Part shown: in pieces, positions 41,401-52,592 of the stretch
How positions within the stretch are numbered: the stretch's first letter is position 1
Layout: each line of letters starts with the position of its first letter
Assembly (NCBI RefSeq): GCF_002022685.1
Contig: NZ_CP019789.1
Coordinates: 62,001 to 126,000, forward strand
Length of the DNA stretch: 64,000 nucleotides
Origin: Bartonella schoenbuchensis R1
Lineage (GTDB): Bacteria > Pseudomonadota > Alphaproteobacteria > Rhizobiales > Rhizobiaceae
Direction of reading: 5' to 3'
Position numbers and translations under genes: made by a program
The notes under the pieces: generated by a model
Database searches by the model: none
Told to the model about the DNA's origin: nothing
The model's input: the letters and a program-made list of their open reading frames with translations, nothing else

Positions 41401-44400
41401 GAGTATTAGCAAGCGTTTTAGAGGGAAGACGCCATGTTCTGTCGGGGTATATAAGTGGTGTTGCATATTTTTGATAAGCAATAGCTTCTCTGGGGCGGAT
41501 ATTGTTTTGGAATAGTGAAACTTGCGAGCGTGTCCATGTTATAGAAAATTCTCGCTGAAACATATTAGGTTGGCGATAACGTTCAATATGATTTTGCAGT
41601 GTTTCTTTTGAATGAGCAGCAAATGTCCAGAAAATAAGTTCTCTTTTTTCATGTGCTGGAATTTTTAAGTAGCAACGAATTGAGATAATCGGGTCAAGAA
41701 CACAGCCTTGACGGTTACTAAAGTGGGCATTTTGATCAAATGCAGCTGGACGATGAATAGATCGACCACGACCAATAAAAATACAACGGTCAGTTTCAGC
41801 TTCTGATTTTGGAATAGTTCCAGATGAGTCAGTGACAAAATGGGCAATATGAATATCCGGATCACTAGGGGCGCGTTTGCGCCTTTTAGCAAAAATCGTT
41901 CCACCTGAATCAGCAATTTCTGTTTCTACAAACATGTGTGAAAAAACAGGGTGAGCACAAACACTCTCCATAGTTGCTAGTGCTAGTTCACCATAAGATG
42001 TCACTTCAATAAAGCGATCTTTGTTGGTTGTATTTATAAGCTGAAGGCGTCTGCCTTCACCATCACCTTCCGATGCCACAAGACATTCAAGCGTTGATTT
42101 TATACCATCAACTATTTTTGTATATTCAGCTTTTTCATCTGTAAAAATGGTGACTGATTCTTCTTCGACAATGCGTGTTGGCTCACCGGTGGCAGACCAC
42201 CAGCGTCCATTTTGTGTATCACGTAGGAAAAACAAGGTACCTTGTTGATCTTCTGATGCATCAGGGATAAAGCGTGTGATAGTATAATCATGCCAACGGC
42301 TATAGCCGGAACCATTGGCTGTTAGCATTGTGGAATAACAACCATTGGATAAGAGCAAAGTCTCACGGGTTTTGAGAAGCGGGTTTGTAATAGTGCGCAA
42401 AGGAGCGTCATCAAATTCTCCAGAGTCATTGCGCATTGGGTTAGCAACTTTGGCGTGAATGATAGGAATTTGAAGGGGGGCTCTTTCTTGTAATAATAAT
42501 TGTGTAGCTTCAATAACGGGATCACGATGAAAACGGTTACGCATCCGTCCTTCAAAAATGACATTATTAATTGCAAGAATTGACATGCCGTGATGGTGCG
42601 CATAATAATTACGCACGATAGCATATTGTTCTCCCTTTGGCACACGCGAAGGAGTAAAATCAATAGAATCATAATATCCATAGGCCCCTAAAGCGCCAAG
42701 ATCACGTAAATGTTTTAAATTTATAAGAGCTTGAGTTGGCATATATTGCGCAGCTAAAATGCTAGCGTAAGGGGCAATAACAGCATTACGTGATAAACCG
42801 CGTTGAAGTCCAAGGCTTGGAGCTCCAAAATTGGAATATTGGTAATTCATTAAATGATCGCGGGCATTAAACGCAGCTTCTGAAATACCCCATGGCAGTT
42901 CCCGTTTACGGGCGTATTGTATTTGATGGCGAATAATCAATCGATTAGTTTGATCTAGTATGGATCCTAAGGGTTCACGCATAACCAGAGAAGGCATAAG
43001 ATATTCAAACATAGATCCCGACCATGATAGTAAAGCACCTTTCCAACCAATTGGGATGAGTAAACGGCCAAGATGAAACCAATGTTTGAATTTTATATCG
43101 CCTTTTGCAATAGCGAAAAGACTTGAGAGACGTGCTTCTGAAGCTAGAAGATCATAACAGCTTTCATCAAGTTTATTTTCCTGAACACGATAGCCGATAG
43201 ACAAAAGTTGCCGTTCAGGTTGTTCTAAAAAATCAAATTTCATATCAAAAGCTATTTGTCGTGCTTTTGTCGCTAAAGTGTTTAATTGTTTGCGCAGTTT
43301 TTCGATGTCATAGTCATAGGTAATATCATGATGATGTGCTTCACAGGTTTCCACAAGACATTTAGCCCAAGACAGAGTGTGAGCAGATTCTACAGTTTGA
43401 ATTTTTTTATCAAGTTCCTCTGTTAAGAGTGCAATATCACGAGCTAAGAGTGGAAAATTAATAGTGCATGAAGTTACAGTTTCTGTCTTTTCTTTGGAAG
43501 TACTAACGACATGACGAAAGTAAACAATGCGTTCTTCGATCTGTTGGTATAGAGAGCATGAAAAATGCTGATTATCAGGAATCTCTTTTAAAGTTTCTTC
43601 AAGAATATCACTAACATCAAGTAAACCTGCTGGATCACTTTGTAAAAACATGTCAGGTGTTTGAGCCCATTCATTTAAAGCTGAAGAGAGTGTCACTAAA
43701 TGACCGGCAAGATTACCTGAATCAACTGTTGAAACATAAGTTGGCAATAAAGGTTTAAGAGTGTCTGTTTCATACCAATTATAAAGATGACCACGGAATT
43801 TTTCCATTTTTTCAAGAGTACTTAATGTACGCTTGATGCGTGTAATAGCATCTTTAAAGCCAATCCAACCAAAATCACGTGCGGCAATAGTGGAAAGAAG
43901 ATAAACTCCAATATTGGTGGGGGATGTACGCTGAGCGACAAGGGGTTCGGGATCTTCTTGGAAATTATCAGGTGGCAAATAATTGTTTTGCGCATTGACA
44001 AAAGTTGCATAATAAAGCCACGTACGTCGTGCAATACACCGAAGTGCTTTTTCATCTTCTGAAGATATATCAAGCATATCTTGGAATGTTGCTGGTTGGC
44101 TTACAATCCACGCAATGAGTGGTGAGAAAAACCAAACCAGTCCAAAGGGCAAAGCAATGAAGATTGTCGGGCTATAAAAGGATATAGGTAGCGCTATGGC
44201 AATGGCACCAATCAGTGATGCTGGCCACATTGTGAGAATATAGAAGCTTAAACTATTGGGGATTAATTTTGTTGCAGCCGAGGTTTTCCATTCAAGGAGA
44301 TGTTGTTTTGAAATCAACATGCGATAGAAAGTGCGGATGATTGCATCGGTTGCAAAATAAGCTGAATGAGCAATAAAGGTGGTTTTAAGAAGTATTTCTG

Positions 44401-47032
44401 CTGCCGTTGAAATAATACTGTTCAAAATTAATTTCAGCTGTCCACGCAAAGAATAATCAAGACTAAATGGCATGAATGTCTGAAGCATACCTAGAATTGG
44501 AGAGATAAATAGACTGAGCAGTAAAAATATTTGCCAGATGGCTGCTATCTTTAATGGTAAAATAGACCATCCCATGATTGCTGCAATTAGCCATGTAAGT
44601 GGTGTGAGAGAACGGCGTAAATTGTCTTGAATTTTCCAACGATTCATAAGATTAATTTGACAGCGCTTAAAGAGATAAGGCAATAATTGCCAATCACCAC
44701 GAATCCAACGGTGATGACGAGCAACATCAATGTTATAGGCTGTTGGATAATCCTCAATTACCTCTACATTACTCACGAGTGCTGCGCGTGCATAGCTTCC
44801 TTCCAAAAGATCATGACTAAGAACAGTGTTTTCTTTGATTTTTCCACTAAGCGCTTGTTCAAATGCATCAATATTATAAAGACCTTTGCCGGTAAAAGTT
44901 CCTTCTCCCCAAAGGTCTTGATAAGTATCAGAGACAGCAAAGACATAAGGATCAATTCCACGATTGGTAGAAAAAATTTGTTGAAAAATTGATGTTTCTT
45001 TTCCTGTTGTAAGAGAAGGCGTAATACGCGGTTGTAAAATGCTATAACCTTTTACAATTGTTCCATTTTGAGGGTCAAAAACGGGATGATTGAGTGGGTG
45101 GTTGAGCTTGCCAACAAGTTTAGTAACCCCTTCAGGTGTTAAACGTGTATCTGAATCCAGGGTCATAACGAAACGACAATCTACAGGAAGGCGTGGATCT
45201 GGAGTGTAAAAGCTCGTATTTTGATTTCCTCGTAGTAAAAGGTTGAGCTCATGAAGCTTACCACGTTTACGTTCCCACCCCATCCAGCATTTTTCGCTAG
45301 CATTGTAAAGGCGTCGGCGATGAAGAAGGAAAAACAAAGGAATGTCATCACGATGATAACGGTGGTTAAGTTTAGCTATGCTCTCTTGTGCATAATGCAG
45401 CAAATCAAGGTCATCTTGTGTTTCTTCTAATGAAGAATCTGCCCAGTCCGTGATTAACGCAAAATGAATAGCACCTTGCGGGTTAGAAAGATAATGTACT
45501 TCAAGATTACGCACTTGTTCATCAATATAATCATATGAAGTAATTAAAGTGGGCACGACAACCATTGTACGTGCGTGTTTAGGAATCCCCTCTTTATATT
45601 CATAACCAATGAGCTGATTTGGTGGGATAAACCATGAAACAACAGTATTAAAAAAGGAAAAAGAAGCTTCCATGGCAGGAAAGAGTGCCAGAGCGATAAA
45701 AATAAGATTCATCCATGGCGCTAGGTTGGATATCTGTAATAGAGTATAAGTTGCAAACAAAAGGATAAGTGTTAAAATAGAAACAGGAATTGCAATTGTT
45801 CCTACTTTTAAGCGACGGTAAGCGCGCATCCATCTTATGAAAAGGGATGGAGTGTATCCACAAGCTTTTTCAAAGGCATAACGCCCGTTGTCAACAAGGT
45901 ACCAGCCAATAGAAGAGTTATTTTGATGAGCGTCATCTTCAAGGAAGGTTTGCGTCATCTCTACGGCTTTTTGCGTAACTTCCAATTCACTGAGTGGAGA
46001 ACGGTGTGCGATTTTTTCAATCACTTGCCGATAGGTATTACGTGAATGAGAATCGAGTTCAGAAAAATCACTGTTTTGACGCAGGATAGAGTCCACATAG
46101 CTAACGGTTTCAAACCACGCTGTCCAATCAATGTCATCAATAGTTTTGAGAGCACGAATAATATTGCCCATAGTCACACCGTCTTTTGCTTGACGGGTAT
46201 GTTCATCAGCTGTTGCAATTTCTGGATTACTGCCGTGATGATGTAATTGCTTTTCAAGCCAAGTCAGTGCCACTGTAACATCAACAGATGCACCACGCAG
46301 ACGATAAAACAAATGAGTTGAAAAGGTTAAATTAGCAGTGAATTTTTCATAAAGAGTGAAAAGATTATGTAATTCAGTCTCATTTTTTGCAAGGGTAATT
46401 TTGTTAGCCACTTGATTGGCAAGGTAACGCATATGCTGTGCTTGCTCAATACGCAGTGAGAGACGACGAACATTTTCAATTAAAATCATACGAATAACAG
46501 AAGGCAAGGCCCACAATTCGCCAATTTTAAGGTTACATACTTTCTGAAAGCCATTAACCATGGCTGTAAGGGTTTCTTGTGAGAAACTGCTATCTGTATG
46601 GGCGATATAAAGCCAGGTTAAAGCAAAAATACGTGGGATTCCTGCTTTTTGTTCATCAAGGGAGAGTTTGTTAGTGAGCGTTTTTGGAAAATTGCAGCGT
46701 AACTGTTGTATGGTTTTGTCAATGGTGTAATGATTATCAATAAGCCATTGAGCAGATGGTGCTATAGTTTCATTGTTACGCGCGGCAACATCGCTAATGC
46801 GGAAAGCATGGAGAATAAGTTTAGCATTTTCAGTTAATCGTTTGCGAAAATCACTCTCTCCCTTGTATTCAGCAAGAAAATTGTTTTTGCCCAAAGCTAT
46901 ATCATAGCCTAATTTGTAAAGCTCTTCTTGCGATTTATCAGTTGAACGAATAGGGGAATCGGTTTCAGAAAAATAACAAATTTCTGTTTTTTGAGAAGAA
47001 AACCACTTCATGAAAAATAGTGTGGGTGCCAT
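38441..47032 (-). CDS. ndvB: Cyclic beta-1,2-glucan synthase (NdvB/ChvB/Cgs)
   Basis: An 8.6-kb gene for an inner-membrane enzyme of 2863 residues, almost the size of Brucella Cgs. The enzyme initiates, elongates and cyclises periplasmic beta-1,2-glucan. An N-terminal cytoplasmic part is followed by membrane helices near 410-470. The glycosyltransferase 84 domain has the metal-binding D-x-D in MTLDSDTRL (about 626) and HRWIRGDWQ (about 774-782). More helices lie near 811-850 and 928-980. A GH94-like C-terminal half has GGDWNDGMNLVG near 2540, the phosphorylase motif thought to set chain length. No frame break despite its length. The glucan supports osmotic adaptation, and virulence in Brucella. 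An exporter (ndvA/cgt) is not in the window. Confidence 0.95.
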   Translation of the reverse strand: MAPTLFFMKWFSSQKTEICYFSETDSPIRSTDKSQEELYKLGYDIALGKNNFLAEYKGESDFRKRLTENAKLILHAFRISDVAARNNETIAPSAQWLIDNHYTIDKTIQQLRCNFPKTLTNKLSLDEQKAGIPRIFALTWLYIAHTDSSFSQETLTAMVNGFQKVCNLKIGELWALPSVIRMILIENVRRLSLRIEQAQHMRYLANQVANKITLAKNETELHNLFTLYEKFTANLTFSTHLFYRLRGASVDVTVALTWLEKQLHHHGSNPEIATADEHTRQAKDGVTMGNIIRALKTIDDIDWTAWFETVSYVDSILRQNSDFSELDSHSRNTYRQVIEKIAHRSPLSELEVTQKAVEMTQTFLEDDAHQNNSSIGWYLVDNGRYAFEKACGYTPSLFIRWMRAYRRLKVGTIAIPVSILTLILLFATYTLLQISNLAPWMNLIFIALALFPAMEASFSFFNTVVSWFIPPNQLIGYEYKEGIPKHARTMVVVPTLITSYDYIDEQVRNLEVHYLSNPQGAIHFALITDWADSSLEETQDDLDLLHYAQESIAKLNHRYHRDDIPLFFLLHRRRLYNASEKCWMGWERKRGKLHELNLLLRGNQNTSFYTPDPRLPVDCRFVMTLDSDTRLTPEGVTKLVGKLNHPLNHPVFDPQNGTIVKGYSILQPRITPSLTTGKETSIFQQIFSTNRGIDPYVFAVSDTYQDLWGEGTFTGKGLYNIDAFEQALSGKIKENTVLSHDLLEGSYARAALVSNVEVIEDYPTAYNIDVARHHRWIRGDWQLLPYLFKRCQINLMNRWKIQDNLRRSLTPLTWLIAAIMGWSILPLKIAAIWQIFLLLSLFISPILGMLQTFMPFSLDYSLRGQLKLILNSIISTAAEILLKTTFIAHSAYFATDAIIRTFYRMLISKQHLLEWKTSAATKLIPNSLSFYILTMWPASLIGAIAIALPISFYSPTIFIALPFGLVWFFSPLIAWIVSQPATFQDMLDISSEDEKALRCIARRTWLYYATFVNAQNNYLPPDNFQEDPEPLVAQRTSPTNIGVYLLSTIAARDFGWIGFKDAITRIKRTLSTLEKMEKFRGHLYNWYETDTLKPLLPTYVSTVDSGNLAGHLVTLSSALNEWAQTPDMFLQSDPAGLLDVSDILEETLKEIPDNQHFSCSLYQQIEERIVYFRHVVSTSKEKTETVTSCTINFPLLARDIALLTEELDKKIQTVESAHTLSWAKCLVETCEAHHHDITYDYDIEKLRKQLNTLATKARQIAFDMKFDFLEQPERQLLSIGYRVQENKLDESCYDLLASEARLSSLFAIAKGDIKFKHWFHLGRLLIPIGWKGALLSWSGSMFEYLMPSLVMREPLGSILDQTNRLIIRHQIQYARKRELPWGISEAAFNARDHLMNYQYSNFGAPSLGLQRGLSRNAVIAPYASILAAQYMPTQALINLKHLRDLGALGAYGYYDSIDFTPSRVPKGEQYAIVRNYYAHHHGMSILAINNVIFEGRMRNRFHRDPVIEATQLLLQERAPLQIPIIHAKVANPMRNDSGEFDDAPLRTITNPLLKTRETLLLSNGCYSTMLTANGSGYSRWHDYTITRFIPDASEDQQGTLFFLRDTQNGRWWSATGEPTRIVEEESVTIFTDEKAEYTKIVDGIKSTLECLVASEGDGEGRRLQLINTTNKDRFIEVTSYGELALATMESVCAHPVFSHMFVETEIADSGGTIFAKRRKRAPSDPDIHIAHFVTDSSGTIPKSEAETDRCIFIGRGRSIHRPAAFDQNAHFSNRQGCVLDPIISIRCYLKIPAHEKRELIFWTFAAHSKETLQNHIERYRQPNMFQREFSITWTRSQVSLFQNNIRPREAIAYQKYATPLIYPDRTWRLPSKTLANTLGKQSDLWPMSISGDYPICLLRIDNETNITVLRDLLKAHEYWRMRGLIVDMVVLNEQAFSYIQDTQRAIEWTCESYRRHANEMNGNKHIFTLQRDQINEQSFKTLLASARIILHAQNGSLSEQLKCTENIDPDLITRNRRQDFNHKLNHSKHDKKRQAETQDEQNSSTSIGLIAQQKQSSPLINGKDLRYWNGYGGFNQHNHYVVHLNGYTTTPQPWINVVANHNFGFHVSAEGAIFTWANNSRDYHLTPWTNDPVSNRPGEALYLVDRLSLKRFSPVSAVECDDSVVYEACHGFGFSTFKSTHSDIALELTHTLDRERPVRFSRLIIKNESKKPRSLRLYNYVEWVLGNARTKYAPFIIPSYDSKRGAHFIQNPYHIERSQQVTFLSASEIPTSVTTDRTEFIGSTGTVKHPHAIYKAEKLSNTVEAGRDPCSASAYDIYLLPGQTKEIIFYLGSAENRQEAEKLLDQVRIDDFQVILAQQKQQWNDFVSPLQVKTPDPSFDIMVNHWLPYQIYACRMIARAAFYQASGAFGFRDQLQDSLSLLLLKPQLAREQLLSAAARQFTEGDVQHWWFPDTNAGVRTLISDDIVWLAYGTAIYVNTTGEHTFLDTPIPFIEGAPLKTGQHDAYFHPTQSPKIATLYEHCALALDLTIKRCGPHSLPLILGGDWNDGMNLVGVEGKGESIWLGWFLGTTLQAFIPIAKKRGDDNHVKAWSTHFKRLTKALEKNGWDGAWYRRGYFDDTTPLGSQINTECQIDAIAQSWAVISKMASSNRQKQAMMSMLDHLCDEQGGLIRLFWPPFNKSTLEPGYIKGYPPGIRENGGQYTHGAIWSIIALAEIGEIDKAYNLFSMINPIIHGQNPEIYRVEPYVMAADIYAVEPHRGQGGWTWYTGSAGWFYRAATETILGIHIQANQLFLRPHLPSCWPEYEVKMKFYEAVYIIKVKWASKDTLSVNSKEYTNIDAGIELQKTGVHEIIRTLKSPIPKK

Positions 47033-47196
47033 AATATTCTATTGCCACTCAATTATGCAAATTTCTCTTTATTTAATGAATTGTTAACATTTTATCCTAG
47101 TCATGAATGGTTAGTGAAAAAAATAAGTTTTTTATTGGAAAATATTTATTTTTTGTCAGCTCGCTGAAAAGTCAAGAAAATGTTTCCAGCAAAAGA

Positions 47197-47229
47197 TAAA
47201 AAAGACCGCTCAAAAATATAAGCGGTCTT
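47197..47229 (-). terminator. Rho-independent terminator after rpsA
   Basis: AAGACCGCT (47202-47210) and AGCGGTCTT (47221-47229) form a perfect 9-bp stem with a 10-base loop. On the minus strand it is followed by six T residues. It lies 22 bases beyond the rpsA stop and ends the aroA-cmk-rpsA unit. Confidence 0.9.
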
Positions 47230-47250
47230 AAGTATTAGTTATTGAGATTA

Positions 47251-48951
47251 TCAATCTTGTTCTTGTTTTTTTAAGGCCACACCAAGAATGTCACCAAGAG
47301 AAGCACCAGAATCTGTTGATCCATATTGTGCTACTGCTTCTTTTTCTTCTGCAATTTCCAAGGCCTTGATGGATACTGACAGTTTCCGCGTTTTTTTATC
47401 GAATGTGGTGATGCAAGCATCAACTTTTTGTCCAATAGCAAAACGTTCAGGGTTTTGTTCATCACGATCACGGGCCAAATCAGAACGGCGAATAGTCGTT
47501 TCAAGGTTGTGATCAATTAATTTCACATCAATGCCATTTTCATTGATTCCAGAAACTTCACAGGTCACGATAGTACCTTTACGCAATTCACCAGAAGCTA
47601 CTGCTTCTCCAACTTTATCACAGGAAAGTTGCTTAATTCCCAAAGAGATTCGTTCTTTTTCAACGTCAACATCAAGAACAACAGCTTTAACGATATCACC
47701 TTTGTTATAAGTCTCGATGACTTGTTCACCAGGACGGTTCCAATCAAGATCAGATAAGTGTACCATCCCATCAACATCACCTTCAAGGCCGATAAAAAGA
47801 CCAAATTCTGTCTTATTTTTAACTTCACCTTCAATTTGTGAATTTACAGGAAATTTATTAGCAAAAGCCACCCATGGATTTTCACATGTTTGCTTTAAAC
47901 CAAGGGAAATACGCCGTTTAGAAGCGTCGATTTCAAGAACAACAACTTCTACTTCTTGTGACGTAGAAAGGAGCTTTCCAGGATGGATATTTTTCTTTGT
48001 CCAGCTCATTTCAGAGACATGAATTAACCCTTCAATTCCTGGTTCAATTTCAACAAAACCACCATAATCAGTGATGTTCGTAACAGCACCTGTAATTTTC
48101 TTACCAACTGGATATTTGTCACTAATGCTATCCCAGGGGTCATTTTCAAGTTGCTTCATCCCAAGTGAAATACGGTGCGTATCCTGATTGATGCGAATAA
48201 TTTGAACTTTAATAGTTTGACCCATTGTAAGGATTTCAGATGGGTGATTAATACGCCGCCATGCCATGTCGGTAACATGCAAAAGGCCGTCAATTCCACC
48301 AAGATCAACAAAGGCACCATAATCGGTAATATTTTTAACCACACCTTCAACAATTTGATTTTCTTCAAGATTTTGAACAATTTCTGAACGCTGTTCAGCG
48401 CGGCTTTCTTCTAAGACGGTGCGGCGTGAAACAACAATATTACCACGGCGACGATCCATTTTCAGAATTTCAAAAGATTGTGGATTGTGCATTAAAGGTG
48501 CAACATCGCGGATAGGGCGAATGTCAACTTGGCTGCGGGGCAAGAAAGCAATGGCACCATCAAGATCGACTGTAAATCCACCTTTAACTTGGCTAAAGAT
48601 AACTCCATCTACACGCGCACCGGCATTGAATTTTTCTTCAAGGCGAGTCCAGCTTTCTTCACGACGTGCTTTTTCGCGTGATAAAACAGCTTCACCCATC
48701 GCATTTTCGATGCGTTCAACATAAACTTCAACTTCATCACCAGCTTGCAAGGAACCATCTTTACCTTTTGTGCCAAATTCCTTAAGTGGAATACGTCCTT
48801 CTACTTTAAGGCCAGCATCGATAATGACCATGTCTTTTTCGATTGCAATGATACGACCTTTCACAACGGATCCTTCAGTAAGATCGTTGGTTTGAAAGGA
48901 TTCCATTAAAAGAGCTTCAAAATCCGCTGTTGTGGGATTATATTGTGACAT
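47251..48951 (-). CDS. rpsA: 30S ribosomal protein S1
   Basis: Binds mRNA leaders and helps initiation on structured or weak ribosome sites. The 566 residues contain six S1 repeats; typical strands read GMVHLSDLDW, GLIHVSEMSW and GLLHVTDMAW. The C-terminal end (ALKKQEQD) follows the last repeat. It is downstream of cmk, with 136 bases between, an arrangement conserved across proteobacteria. The leader before the ATG carries AGGAG. The operon ends in a strong terminator. Confidence 0.97.
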   Translation of the reverse strand: MSQYNPTTADFEALLMESFQTNDLTEGSVVKGRIIAIEKDMVIIDAGLKVEGRIPLKEFGTKGKDGSLQAGDEVEVYVERIENAMGEAVLSREKARREESWTRLEEKFNAGARVDGVIFSQVKGGFTVDLDGAIAFLPRSQVDIRPIRDVAPLMHNPQSFEILKMDRRRGNIVVSRRTVLEESRAEQRSEIVQNLEENQIVEGVVKNITDYGAFVDLGGIDGLLHVTDMAWRRINHPSEILTMGQTIKVQIIRINQDTHRISLGMKQLENDPWDSISDKYPVGKKITGAVTNITDYGGFVEIEPGIEGLIHVSEMSWTKKNIHPGKLLSTSQEVEVVVLEIDASKRRISLGLKQTCENPWVAFANKFPVNSQIEGEVKNKTEFGLFIGLEGDVDGMVHLSDLDWNRPGEQVIETYNKGDIVKAVVLDVDVEKERISLGIKQLSCDKVGEAVASGELRKGTIVTCEVSGINENGIDVKLIDHNLETTIRRSDLARDRDEQNPERFAIGQKVDACITTFDKKTRKLSVSIKALEIAEEKEAVAQYGSTDSGASLGDILGVALKKQEQD

Positions 48952-49087
48952 AAGAACTCCTAAATATATACCTTTATTTAAAGAGGTATAAGCGCTGGGT
49001 TAGTGTTAATATGGGGTAATTCCATGATTTCTTATCTTTAATACAGGAAAGAAAAATTAGCGCTAAGCTGGAATCACCAGGATGATT

Positions 49088-51108
<2,021 letters not shown>

Positions 51109-51250
51109 TTAGCACACGCTTTAATAAGCGTCATGAGAAAATCCGTGTGAAACGATGCATTTATCTTTGACAAATACATTGTTTTTCGCTTAAGCACCTT
51201 AAATTCGTTTTTAAATGAAATTGTAGCTAACCAAAAAAGAGGCACGGTCC

Positions 51251-51631
51251 ATGGCAAAACAGGAACTTGGAACCAAACGTGTTGACCCGGAAACGGGAAA
51301 GAAATTTTATGATCTTAATCGTGATCCTATTGTATCACCTTATACAGGGCTTTCTTATCCGCGCTCTTATTTTGAGGTTGCCGCAGCTGAAGCCAGTAGC
51401 GAAGAAGAAGTTGACACTGAAGAGCTAGATACAGCACTTGAAAAGTCTGCTTTTATGTTGCTGGAAGAAGATGTTGACGATTCTAAGGATGATGATCTCC
51501 CTATTTTGGAAGATGATGATATGGATCTCGGGGATGACGACGATACATTTTTATCGCACACTGAAAGCGATGAGGATGACGATGTAACCGACATTATTGG
51601 TGGTAGTGTTCCAGACGATGATGGTACTTAA
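51251..51631 (+). CDS. TIGR02300 family (FYDLN acid domain) protein
   Basis: A 126-residue alphaproteobacterial protein of unknown function. The conserved N-terminus (about 1-45) contains GTKRVDPETGKKFYDLNRDP and SPYTGLSYP. The rest is strongly acidic and low in complexity, nearly all Asp, Glu and Ser, and is probably unstructured. It diverges from aroA and precedes tRNA-Ala by 125 bases. The minus-strand frame through it is a Ser-rich shadow of the acidic codons. Confidence 0.9.
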   Translation: MAKQELGTKRVDPETGKKFYDLNRDPIVSPYTGLSYPRSYFEVAAAEASSEEEVDTEELDTALEKSAFMLLEEDVDDSKDDDLPILEDDDMDLGDDDDTFLSHTESDEDDDVTDIIGGSVPDDDGT

Positions 51632-51634
51632 AAG

Positions 51635-51704
51635 AAACGAGAAGATTCAGTATTCGTTTTGTTGAAGACAAATTCTTCTTGATCTTCGATTTTTCTCGTT
51701 TTAG
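51635..51704 (+). terminator. Possible hairpin after the FYDLN gene
   Basis: AAACGAGAA (51635-51643) and TTCTCGTTT (51693-51701) are perfect 9-base arms separated by 49 bases, just after the stop. The large loop makes a simple terminator unlikely; it may be a composite structure. Confidence 0.35.
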
Positions 51705-51755
51705 GAATCTTGTTAGATTGTTAATCTTCCTTTTGGGAAGAGAGGGTATCTTTTA

Positions 51756-51831
<76 letters not shown>

Positions 51832-52592
51832 AAAAGGTCGGGATATTTTTCTTAATATAACGCAAATATTTGGAAAGAAGATCTATACATCGGTTGAGAG
51901 GTACCATGGTTTTCGTGATAAATCTCTTTTTTAAGAGGTTTATTCAATAGAGTTTGCAATATGTTTATCTTGCACTCATTCATTCTATGTCTTTTTGAAT
52001 TTTTAACAGCCATAAAAATGAAAGTTTAATAAAAGCAAAGTGAAATAAACTATTCGCTAAACAAAAACTCTATTATTGCTTGAAGGTATTACAAAAAAGC
52101 CATTGATTGGATTATAACTTGTAATAAAAGATCTCAAGAGTAGCGTAAAATTAGATCCATAAACTGGAAAATAGTGCTAACTTCATGATTCGTAATGCGC
52201 AGCACATACCAAAATAGCAATGGGATTTGAATTTTATCTTCAAAAAAACAATTAATAAAATCAATGCATTATGCACTATAAATTCATGATTTAAATTTTA
52301 TTCATCATGAATTCAATTGATATTGGTTATTATTATTGTCTGGTTGTGCTTTTATTTAGTTCTTGTAAGTTATTGTTATATTTAATCAAAATTAAAGAAG
52401 TGGTACATAGGATAATCTTATTGATTATGAACAAATAACAGCTATTGAATTGAATTTTATAAAGAATACCAGTCTTTTAGAGATTCAAATGCTTCAGTAG
52501 AACAATATTTTATTTTTAGCGCTAAAATTCTTGTCTTTATTTAGGGTGCAGCACAACAGAGAAGAATTTTAAATTATTCAAGGAAAGAAATA
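51832..52592. other. Gene-free region between tRNA-Ala and ilvD
   Basis: About 760 AT-rich bases without a supported gene. The ilvD promoter and leader should lie at the right end, with AAGGAAAG before the ATG. No leader-peptide attenuator with branched-chain codons was recognised. Confidence 0.55.

Noticed and set aside
51367..51594. Serine-rich minus-strand frame
   Set aside because: A mirror of the acidic GAT/GAA-rich codons of the FYDLN gene on the other strand.
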